Shown here piece by piece: positions 16,649 to 23,492 of a stretch of 43,213 nt of DNA; position 1 is the stretch's first letter; the number at the start of each line of letters is the position of its first letter. The stretch covers positions 1-43,213 of the forward strand of contig NZ_CYGY02000099.1 of NCBI RefSeq assembly GCF_900007165.1, given 5' to 3'. The position numbers and the translations under genes were made by a program. The notes beneath the pieces were generated by a model. That model worked only from the letters and a program-made list of their open reading frames with translations, was not told the DNA's origin and made no database searches. The stretch is from Paraburkholderia piptadeniae (GTDB taxonomy: Bacteria; Pseudomonadota; Gammaproteobacteria; Burkholderiales; Burkholderiaceae).

Positions 16649-17866
16649 ATGCTATCTAAAGAAGACAACGAGCTACTGACCCGCGTCAGCAATGGCGCGC
16701 CGATGGGGCAGATGCTCAAGCAAAACTGGTGGATTCCGGCGGCCTTGTCGGACAAGCTGGAAGCCGGCGGCAAACCACTGCGAGTGCAACTGTTCGGAGA
16801 GCAATACGTCGCCTTTCGCGCAACCAATGGCAAGGTCGGTTTCTTCGATGAAGCCTGCCCGCATCGGCGCGCTTCGCTCGCGTTGGGGCGCAACGAAGAC
16901 AACGCACTGCGCTGCATTTTTCACGGCTGGAAATTTAACGTCGACGGCGTGACGGTGGCCGTGCCGACACAGCCGAACAATGAAGCGGAGTACTGCAAGC
17001 ACGTACCGCTCAAGCACTATCCGGTGCGGGAGGAAGGCGGCATTGTCTGGGTGTGGCTGGGCGAAGGCGACACGCCCCCGAAATTCCCTGAGCTGCCGCT
17101 CGTCGGCCTGCCGCGCGAAAACTTCATCGTATTCCGGCAGAAGGTCAATTCCAACTGGCTGCAGGGCGTGGAGACCACCATGGACTCCGCCCATCTCGGC
17201 GTGCTTCACCAGAGCTGGCTCGTCGGCTTCGGCGACATCGAATTCTCGTCGGAAAACATGGCGCCCGTGTATCACATTGCGCAAAAGCCGTTCGGCTTCC
17301 GCTATGCGGCCGTACGTGCGCTCAAGGACGGTCGCGCGTACGTTCGCACGAACTCGTTCGTCATGCCGTGGTTCGGCATTGTTTCGCCCAACCAGTCCGA
17401 CATCCAGGGCGGCAGCATCTTCTTCTCGGTGCCAATCGACGACGAGAACATCTACTACTGGCAGATCACCTATCGCGTCAACGAAAAGCTGGTGCCCAAC
17501 AAGACGCACGCGTACGAGGACCCCGATTCGTGGCCGCCTTTGCCGCCAGGCCCGCCCGAGGACAACTGGGGGCAGGACCGCGAAGCCATGAAGCAAGGAC
17601 ACTTTACCGGCTTTACGCAGATGCTGGGCACGGAGGACTTCGCTGTCATGGTCAGCATGGGGCCGATCGTGGATCGATCGAAGGAATATCTCGGCGCCGG
17701 GGACGGTGCGATTCTGGCGGTGAGGCGCTGTCTTTTGAAGGCTGTGCGCGAATTCATGAACAAATCCGTGCCGACTCTCGCACGCCATGAAGAGATCGAC
17801 TATCTGACCACTGGCCCGATTTCGGGCGTATTCAACAACGAAGCTGAGTGGCGCGCCCTGCTATGA
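16649..17866 (+). CDS. Rieske non-haem iron oxygenase, alpha subunit
   Basis: The 405-residue protein belongs to the phthalate-4,5-dioxygenase / O-demethylase type of ring-hydroxylating oxygenases. The Rieske cluster ligands are in DEACPHRRASLALGR and RCIFHGWKF. The mononuclear iron site is in VETTMDSAHLGVLHQ, with the bridging Asp, and a third carboxylate in LGTEDFAVM. GPIVDRSKEYLGAGD is a further family mark. It is a one-component oxygenase with no beta subunit gene. Its reductase is probably the gene at 7816-8784. AAGGA precedes the ATG. The RraA-like gene that follows overlaps its stop (ATGA). Close families attack phthalate, vanillate or dehydrodivanillate; an O-demethylase or hydroxylase role on a methoxybenzoate is plausible here. 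Confidence 0.93.
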   Translation: MLSKEDNELLTRVSNGAPMGQMLKQNWWIPAALSDKLEAGGKPLRVQLFGEQYVAFRATNGKVGFFDEACPHRRASLALGRNEDNALRCIFHGWKFNVDGVTVAVPTQPNNEAEYCKHVPLKHYPVREEGGIVWVWLGEGDTPPKFPELPLVGLPRENFIVFRQKVNSNWLQGVETTMDSAHLGVLHQSWLVGFGDIEFSSENMAPVYHIAQKPFGFRYAAVRALKDGRAYVRTNSFVMPWFGIVSPNQSDIQGGSIFFSVPIDDENIYYWQITYRVNEKLVPNKTHAYEDPDSWPPLPPGPPEDNWGQDREAMKQGHFTGFTQMLGTEDFAVMVSMGPIVDRSKEYLGAGDGAILAVRRCLLKAVREFMNKSVPTLARHEEIDYLTTGPISGVFNNEAEWRALL

Positions 17867-18546
17867 AAAACGATCTCATACAACGCCTGAAGCGGCTTGA
17901 CACGTGCGCTGTCTCCGATGCGCTCGATCGTCTCGGCATTACCGGACAAGTCACGACCAGTTTGCCGCGGCGAGCCTCGAATCTGAAGATTGCCGGCACT
18001 GCCGTGACCTGCCGGCTCGTACGCGCAGGCGAAGCGGTGCGCAGCGACACGCCCGTTCGCCACCTTGGCACCACGGCCATCGAACTCGCCAACTCCGGCG
18101 ACATCATCGTCGTCGAACAGCGCACCGGCATCGACGCAGGCTGCTGGGGCGGCATTCTTTCGCTCGCGGCGTCTATCAAGGGTATCGCGGGCGTCGTGGC
18201 GGATGGCCCCGTGCGTGACATCGAGGAAGCGCACGAATACAACCTGCCGGTGTTCTGCAGTGCCCTCACGGCACGGACCGCGCGCGGACGGGTCGAGGAA
18301 GACTCGGTCAACGCGCCAGTCTGCGTGGGCGGAGTGATCGTGCAGGCCGGCGATCCGGTCATCGCCGACAGCAGCGCGGTTGTGTTCCTGCCTGCAGCCA
18401 GGGCGGCCGAGATCATTGCAATGGCGGAGCAGATCGCAGCGCGGGAAGCGGCCATGACGAAGGACCTGCTGGCGGGACGCGCCGTCACCGAGGTGATGGG
18501 CAAAGACTACGAGCACATGCTCGTCGGCGACGCAATAAAAGGATGA
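17863..18546 (+). CDS. RraA / CHA-aldolase family protein 1
   Basis: The 227-residue protein has the RraA-like fold of class II HMG/CHA aldolases. The active-site signature appears as GDIIVVEQRTGIDAGCWGGI, then IKGIAGVVADGPVRD, which keeps the Arg-Asp pair that binds pyruvate enolate and metal. Such aldolases split 4-carboxy-4-hydroxy-2-oxoadipate (CHA) or related 4-hydroxy-2-oxo acids to pyruvate plus a keto acid. The ATG at 17863 overlaps the oxygenase stop. A 40-residue C-terminal extension with helical character follows the core. It is one of three adjacent paralogues and the most divergent in the metal-binding loop, so its substrate may differ. Confidence 0.85.
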   Translation: MKNDLIQRLKRLDTCAVSDALDRLGITGQVTTSLPRRASNLKIAGTAVTCRLVRAGEAVRSDTPVRHLGTTAIELANSGDIIVVEQRTGIDAGCWGGILSLAASIKGIAGVVADGPVRDIEEAHEYNLPVFCSALTARTARGRVEEDSVNAPVCVGGVIVQAGDPVIADSSAVVFLPAARAAEIIAMAEQIAAREAAMTKDLLAGRAVTEVMGKDYEHMLVGDAIKG

Positions 18547-18549
18547 GTC

Positions 18550-19206
18550 GTGAGTGACACTAATCTGCAACGCGTCGGCAAGCTGGACACGGCGACACTG
18601 AGCGATGCGCTCGATCGATGCGGAATCAACGGCCAGTGCCATCGCATCAAGCCGAGCTCCCCCGATTTTCGCATGGCCGGCCGCGCCTGGACGCTTCGCT
18701 ACGGCCCCGCAGGCAAACCGGCGGGCACGGTTGGCGACTACATCGATACGGTGCCGGACAACGCCGTCATCGTCCTCGATAACGGCGGCCGCGATGACGC
18801 GACTGTGTGGGGTGACATTCTGACCGAAATCGCCCATCGGCGCGGACTCGCGGGCACGCTCATCGACGGCGTCAATCGCGACGTCGCGCTGTGCCGCGAA
18901 CTCGGCTATCCGGTATATAGCCGCGGCAACTACATGCGTACCGGCAAGGACCGCGTGCAAGTCGAAGCGACTCAGGTTCCCGTCAATATCGGCGGCGCGC
19001 GTGTCGTGCCTGGCGATCTCGTGCGCGGCGACGCGGATGGCGTCGTCGTGATTCCGCGAGAACACGAGGCGCGCGTGCTCGACTTGGCCGAGACCATCGA
19101 AGCCGCGGAAAACGCCATTCGTGAAGCTGTACGCGCGGGCATGAGCCTGCGCGACGCAAGAGACGCGCATGGCTACCATCAACTGCAGACGCGCGAGGAA
19201 TCATGA
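18550..19206 (+). CDS. RraA / CHA-aldolase family protein 2
   Basis: A second 218-residue RraA-like protein starts with GTG three bases after the first. It keeps GGRDDATVWGDILTEIAHRR and GLAGTLIDGVNRDVALC, with the Arg-Asp pair intact. The end module VPGDLVRGDADGVVVIPREH is standard for the family. The GTG start is favoured because no ATG lies close and the frame begins the family homology (VGKLDTATLSDALDRCGING). Reaction as in the neighbours: probable retro-aldol cleavage of a 4-hydroxy-2-oxo acid, or decarboxylation of oxaloacetate, which several family members also catalyse. Its stop overlaps the third paralogue (ATGA). Confidence 0.87.
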   Translation: MSDTNLQRVGKLDTATLSDALDRCGINGQCHRIKPSSPDFRMAGRAWTLRYGPAGKPAGTVGDYIDTVPDNAVIVLDNGGRDDATVWGDILTEIAHRRGLAGTLIDGVNRDVALCRELGYPVYSRGNYMRTGKDRVQVEATQVPVNIGGARVVPGDLVRGDADGVVVIPREHEARVLDLAETIEAAENAIREAVRAGMSLRDARDAHGYHQLQTREES

Positions 19207-19877
19207 GCGCATCCTTCATCTGCGCGCCGGAACAATTCCCGACCGTCCGCACATCGATCGAGCGTCCGGAAGCACACCTCGTCGCACAAGCATCGGGAAT
19301 GCCGTCGTCGACGCTGCACGAGGCGCTCGGGCGCATCGGCGCGCTCCCCTCTTCGATTAAACCCGTAGCGCCCGCCATGCGGATCTGCGGACCCGCCGTC
19401 GTAGTGCACTCGCCGGGTGGCGACAATCTGTGGCTGCATCGCGCGCTCTACATTGCCGAGCCGGGCGACGTCCTCGTCGTTCACGTGAGCGGCAAGCCTG
19501 ATTTCGGGTACTGGGGGGAAATCATGTCCACGGCTGCCTGCGAACGCGAACTCGGCGGACTCGTCATCGACGGCTGCGTGCGCGACGCGGATCAGCTCGA
19601 AGCGCTCGGTTTCCCGGTGTTTTCGACTGGGCTCAGCATTCGCGGCACCGGCAAGGACCAGGGAGCGCGCGGCTGGATCAACCATCCGGTGCGACTTGGC
19701 GACGTCATCGTCCAGCCGGGCGATCTGATCGTCGGCGACCGCGATGGCGTCGTGGCCGTGCCGCGCGAACGAGTTCAGGAAGCGGTGTCCAGCTCCGCCG
19801 CGCGCGAAGCCAAAGAGATCACGGTGATGCAGCGCCTGCGCTCGGGCGAGCGCACGCTGGAGCTCTACAACTTCTGA
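19203..19877 (+). CDS. RraA / CHA-aldolase family protein 3 (LigK-like)
   Basis: This 224-residue protein is the best match of the three to 4-carboxy-4-hydroxy-2-oxoadipate aldolase (LigK/GalC). It has the classical GGDNLWLHRALYIAEPGDVL, the loop DFGYWGEIMSTAACERELGG, LVIDGCVRDADQLE with the catalytic Arg-Asp, and IVGDRDGVVAVPRE. Size and motif spacing match known CHA aldolases. It would convert CHA to pyruvate and oxaloacetate, the last step of the gallate / protocatechuate 4,5-cleavage pathway. The LigJ-like hydratase that makes CHA is encoded two genes downstream, which supports this role. Translation is probably coupled to the previous gene. A 16-base GC palindrome (19881-19896) follows the stop. 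Confidence 0.9.
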   Translation: MSASFICAPEQFPTVRTSIERPEAHLVAQASGMPSSTLHEALGRIGALPSSIKPVAPAMRICGPAVVVHSPGGDNLWLHRALYIAEPGDVLVVHVSGKPDFGYWGEIMSTAACERELGGLVIDGCVRDADQLEALGFPVFSTGLSIRGTGKDQGARGWINHPVRLGDVIVQPGDLIVGDRDGVVAVPRERVQEAVSSSAAREAKEITVMQRLRSGERTLELYNF

Positions 19878-19916
19878 AGCCGGACCGCGCGGTCCGCTCT
19901 ACGTGGGAAATCTGAT

Positions 19917-20912
19917 ATGGCCTGCATCACCCTTGGCATCGGCACTTCGCACAGTCCGATCCTGAATTTGCCCGGCGACAACTGGCAGCGACGCGCTGAA
20001 GACGATCTTCGCAGCCGGGCGCTCTACATGCTGGACGGCCGCAAGCTCACTTATGACGAACTCGTCTCGGAGCGCGGTACGCCGTACACCGAAGAGAGCG
20101 ATCCACGCGACTTTCCCCGGCTCGCCGGCGAAGCCGAAGCCGCCCTGGACCGGATCGAAGCCTATTTGCACGCTGCGCGCCCCGACGTCGTCCTCGTGAT
20201 CGGTGACGACCAGGATGAACTCTTCGGCTATGACAACCTGCCCGCCATCTCCGTCTATCGCGGCGAGGAGATTGTCATGAAGGAAACGGAGTTGCCTCAC
20301 CCGAAGCTGACCTGGAGCGACAAGGCGTTCTGGGCGGGCTATGCAATGGATCTGCCTCGCCGCTTCCCCGGCGCACCGAAGCTGGCCGATGATCTGATTC
20401 GTGGGCTCATCGCTCGCGGTGTCGACGTCGCGACCAGCAACGATGTGCCTGATCCGCGGCGCCGTGCGTTTGGTCATGCCTATGGTTTCGTCTATCAACG
20501 GCTCGTGAAGAACCTTCAGGTGCCGATGTTGCCCGTGCTCCTCAACACGTACTTCCCGCCGAACAACCCGACCTCGGCCCGTTGCCATTACATCGGCACT
20601 TGTATCGCCGAGGCGTTGGCCGCGTCCCCTATCGACGCGAAAGTGGCGATCGTCGCCTCGGGCGGCCTGAGTCACTTCCTCTGCGAAGCGGCGTTCGACC
20701 GAAAGATCATCGACGCCATCAAGAACCGCGACAAAGACACGTTAACACGTATTCCGCAAGAATCGCTCTGCTCGGGATCGTCCGAAATTCGCAACTGGAT
20801 CACGATGGCCGGCGCCCTCGGAGAACTCGATTGCGTCTACGACCAGTACATCCCGGTCCACCGCACTCCCGCCGGCACCGGTATCGGCCTCGGGTTCGCG
20901 GTCTGGCAGTGA
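19917..20912 (+). CDS. LigB-type class III extradiol dioxygenase
   Basis: The 331-residue protein opens ITLGIGTSHSP, with His12 matching the first iron ligand of LigB. The other landmarks are FGHAYGFVYQRL (active-site His), VASGGLSHFLCEA, and SGSSEIRNWITMAGALGELD, whose Glu fits the third ligand. At the position of LigB His61 (in a PDVVxxxxND-H context) this protein has PDVVLVIGDDQDELF, that is Gln99. It is a single polypeptide with no LigA-like partner, as in gallate and 3-O-methylgallate dioxygenases. With LigJ and CHA aldolase neighbours and no CHMS dehydrogenase or PDC hydrolase, a gallate-type substrate fits best. The altered ligand makes activity and substrate uncertain. Confidence 0.88.
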   Translation: MACITLGIGTSHSPILNLPGDNWQRRAEDDLRSRALYMLDGRKLTYDELVSERGTPYTEESDPRDFPRLAGEAEAALDRIEAYLHAARPDVVLVIGDDQDELFGYDNLPAISVYRGEEIVMKETELPHPKLTWSDKAFWAGYAMDLPRRFPGAPKLADDLIRGLIARGVDVATSNDVPDPRRRAFGHAYGFVYQRLVKNLQVPMLPVLLNTYFPPNNPTSARCHYIGTCIAEALAASPIDAKVAIVASGGLSHFLCEAAFDRKIIDAIKNRDKDTLTRIPQESLCSGSSEIRNWITMAGALGELDCVYDQYIPVHRTPAGTGIGLGFAVWQ

Positions 20913-20971
20913 CTGCCGCGCCAAACGAACCGCCGTCCACCTGACAACACTATTCTTTATACAACACAGTC

Positions 20972-21970
20972 ATGATCATCGATTGCCACGGCCACGTCAG
21001 CGCTCCCGCCGAACTCTGGGTCTACAAAGCCAATCTGCTTTCGCATCTGGGCGCGCACGGACGCCGTATGCCCGAAGTCAGCGACGAGCAGATCGTCCAG
21101 GCGATGAATCGCCGGGAAATGGGCCCCTGCGGCCATGTGGAAGCGCTCGACCGGGTCGGCACGGACATGCAGATGCTCTCGCCCCGCCCTTTCCAGATGA
21201 TGCACAGTGCCAAGCCGGGCAAGCTCGTGCACTGGTTCACGGAAGAGACCAACAACATCATCGCGCGGACCATTGCACTGATCCCCGGCAGATTCGTGCC
21301 CGTGGCCGGGTTGCCGCAGGTGGCGGGCGAGCCGGTTGTTCACGCGCTGCCGGAGCTGGAGCGCTGCGTAAAGATGGGCTTTCGCGGCGTGCTCTTCAAC
21401 CCGGACCCGTACGAGAATACAGGCACCGAAGCGCCGCCGCTTGGTGATCGCTATTGGTATCCGCTTTACGAAAAGCTCTGCGAGCTCGACATTCCAATGC
21501 ATATTCACGCCACGGGCTCGCATTCGGAACGCTCTCCCTACACCCTGCACTTCGTCAATGAAGAATCGATCGCCGTCTACGGACTCGTGCATTCGAACGT
21601 CTTCAATGACTTCCCGTCACTGAAAGTCATCTGCTCGCATGGCGGCGGCTCGATTCCATATCAGATCGGGCGCTTCCAGTCGAGCGCGGGCCGTCGCGGC
21701 GTCAATTTCCTCGATGGGATGCGCAATCTCTACTACGACACGGTGCTCTATTCCGAAGAGGCGCTGCGCCTCCTCATTAAAACCGTGGGCTCCGATCGCT
21801 GCCTTTTCGGCTCGGAGTGTCCTGGCGTCGGCTCCACGGTCGACAAAACCACCGGGCGCGCACTCGATGACATCCGTCCGACCATCGCAGGTTTCGACTG
21901 GCTCAGCCAGAGCGACAAGAAACTCATCTTCGAGGACAACGCACGCAAAGTATTCGGCCTCGCGTGCTGA
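20972..21970 (+). CDS. ligJ: 4-oxalomesaconate hydratase, LigJ-type amidohydrolase
   Basis: The 332-residue amidohydrolase-fold enzyme resembles LigJ along its length: IIDCHGHVSAPAELWVYKAN, GTDMQMLSPRPFQMMHSAKP, PVAGLPQVAGEPVVHALPEL, LFNPDPYENTGTEAPPLGDR, CLFGSECPGVGSTVDK and the end FEDNARKVF. Metal-binding residues are in CHGH, HIHATG and SHGGGS. It hydrates 4-oxalomesaconate to 4-carboxy-4-hydroxy-2-oxoadipate, which the CHA aldolase then cleaves. It ends the dense aromatic operon; after it comes a region with two hairpins and then the porin. The 4-oxalomesaconate tautomerase (LigU/GalD type) that usually feeds this step is not encoded in the window. Confidence 0.93.
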   Translation: MIIDCHGHVSAPAELWVYKANLLSHLGAHGRRMPEVSDEQIVQAMNRREMGPCGHVEALDRVGTDMQMLSPRPFQMMHSAKPGKLVHWFTEETNNIIARTIALIPGRFVPVAGLPQVAGEPVVHALPELERCVKMGFRGVLFNPDPYENTGTEAPPLGDRYWYPLYEKLCELDIPMHIHATGSHSERSPYTLHFVNEESIAVYGLVHSNVFNDFPSLKVICSHGGGSIPYQIGRFQSSAGRRGVNFLDGMRNLYYDTVLYSEEALRLLIKTVGSDRCLFGSECPGVGSTVDKTTGRALDDIRPTIAGFDWLSQSDKKLIFEDNARKVFGLAC

Positions 21971-21971
21971 T

Positions 21972-22014
21972 GGACCGCCAGGTCCGGGTGCGCCAGGCGA
22001 CAAGGCGCTCACCC
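21972..22014. terminator. Two hairpins after the ligJ-type gene
   Basis: GGACC-gcca-GGTCC (21972-21985) is followed at once by GGGTGCGCC (21986-21994) pairing with GGCGCTCACCC (22004-22014), allowing a small bulge. There is no clear T-run after them, so this could be a weak terminator or an RNA-processing element separating the enzyme operon from the porin gene. Confidence 0.4.
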
Positions 22015-22194
22015 TAAGGCCGGCTCAATAGTCCAGTTCTTTTCGGATAACTGATGTTTTTGGATGACGGAAAAGCTGATGTCCTCTAGCAGCGCTTTTT
22101 GAACCGGCTCAGTCATGGCAGCCACCGCTTCCAGGCAAGCCGTTTTTTTGCTTTGCACTGCCCTCATAAAACTACGCATACATCGGAGACACGT

Positions 22195-23349
22195 TTGAAA
22201 ACCACGCTACTCAATACCACCCTGCGCCGGAGCGCGGCATTGGTATCCTTCGCCGCCCTGCTCGCGGGCGCCTCGACTGCGCACGCGCAGAGTTCAGTTT
22301 CACTCTACGGCATTCTTTCCACGGGAGTCGCCTGGGTAAGCAACGTGGGTGGGCACTCGGCCGTCCAGATGATTCCAGGCACCATGCAGAATAACCGTTG
22401 GGGCTTGCGCGGCGTTGAGGATCTGGGAGGCGGTCTCAACGCTATCTTCGTGCTCGAAAACGGCTTCGACAGTACCAACGGCAAATTCCAGCAGGGTGGG
22501 CGCATGTTCGGACGCCAGGCCTACGTCGGACTTAGCGGCAGGTCGTGGGGTACGGTGACGCTCGGTCGCCAGTACGACATCCCCTTCGATTATCTCGACC
22601 GTTTCGAAGCGCCCGTTGCTGCGCTGGGCTTTGCGACACATATTGGCGATAACGACAATGTGTTCGGCAGCTACCGCTATAACAATTCGATCAAGTACCA
22701 GTCGCCAACGGTGAACGGCCTGCGTGGCTCGGTGATGTACGCGATGAGCAACGCGCCAGGCCAGTGGGGCCTGAATCGTTCGGTGAGCGCTGGCGCTGCC
22801 TACGAAAACGGGCCGCTCAAGCTGGCGGTAGCCGGATTGAATACCAATTATCCGGGCCCAACGCTGAACCCCGGCGGCGCGGTCACTGACGATTACGTCG
22901 GGGCGCCGTTCCTGCTGTTCCATACCAGCCCGATCAACAAGAATGTGGGCGTGCGCCGTCAGCGCGAATTCGGCGGCGCCGCGCAGTACAACTTCGGCCC
23001 CGTGCGCGTGAACGGAATGATCACGGACGTCCGGTACGATTATCTCGACAACACGTCGCTGCATCTGGACAACTTCGATGTCAACGCTTCGTACTCGGTC
23101 ACGCCTTATATCGCGCTGGGCGCGGCGTATGTCTACACGAAGGGGCAATATGGCGGCGGAATCAGTACTGCTCCGCACTGGAACATGGGGCAACTCAGCT
23201 TGAACTATCTGTTCTCGAAGCGTACGAACGTCTACGTTTTTGCCAACTATCAGCATGCCACCAACGCGACCGCCGACACTTATCTGCTCGCGCCCTCGAG
23301 CGGCGCGAATCAGACGGTGGTCGTGGCGGGAATTCGTCACCTCTTTTAG
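22195..23349 (+). CDS. Outer-membrane porin (Burkholderia trimeric type)
   Basis: The product is a 384-residue Gram-negative porin. It has a signal peptide (LRRSAALVSFAALLAGAS with cleavage after TAHA), the family start QSSVSLYGILSTGVAW, the motif NRWGLRGVEDLGGGL, and FGRQAYVGLSGRSWGTVTLG. The C-terminal strand ends VVAGIRHLF with a terminal Phe, the signal for outer-membrane assembly. Translation appears to start at TTG 22195, since GGAGA sits 5 bases before it and no ATG lies nearby; upstream codons in frame do not resemble a signal peptide. It probably admits an aromatic acid. It is separated by 224 bases from the upstream gene and is probably transcribed on its own or by read-through. Confidence 0.92.
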   Translation: MKTTLLNTTLRRSAALVSFAALLAGASTAHAQSSVSLYGILSTGVAWVSNVGGHSAVQMIPGTMQNNRWGLRGVEDLGGGLNAIFVLENGFDSTNGKFQQGGRMFGRQAYVGLSGRSWGTVTLGRQYDIPFDYLDRFEAPVAALGFATHIGDNDNVFGSYRYNNSIKYQSPTVNGLRGSVMYAMSNAPGQWGLNRSVSAGAAYENGPLKLAVAGLNTNYPGPTLNPGGAVTDDYVGAPFLLFHTSPINKNVGVRRQREFGGAAQYNFGPVRVNGMITDVRYDYLDNTSLHLDNFDVNASYSVTPYIALGAAYVYTKGQYGGGISTAPHWNMGQLSLNYLFSKRTNVYVFANYQHATNATADTYLLAPSSGANQTVVVAGIRHLF

Positions 23350-23492
23350 AGCGGCCCCTTTGTCGTATCGCGCCTGCTTCACCAGCTGAAGGACGACGCC
23401 TCCGTATTGTGCTCATGAACGGCCGAACGGATGCGTCGAAGTCGTGAAGCGCGGCCATCCCCAAATGAATTGCCGATGCTCTGGAGCACACC

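Noticed and set aside
16673..17788. 371-codon minus-strand frame
   Set aside because: It is antisense to the Rieske oxygenase and shows no domain.
17800..19182. 460-codon minus-strand frame across RraA-like genes
   Set aside because: It is antisense to two real genes with intact motifs and coupled starts.
19881..19896. CGGACCGCGCGGTCCG as an operator or terminator
   Set aside because: It is a perfect 16-base palindrome, but it has no loop and no T-run, and such GC palindromes are expected now and then in this composition.
22300..23382. 360-codon minus-strand frame
   Set aside because: Antisense to the porin gene, whose signal peptide and C-terminal Phe are clear.
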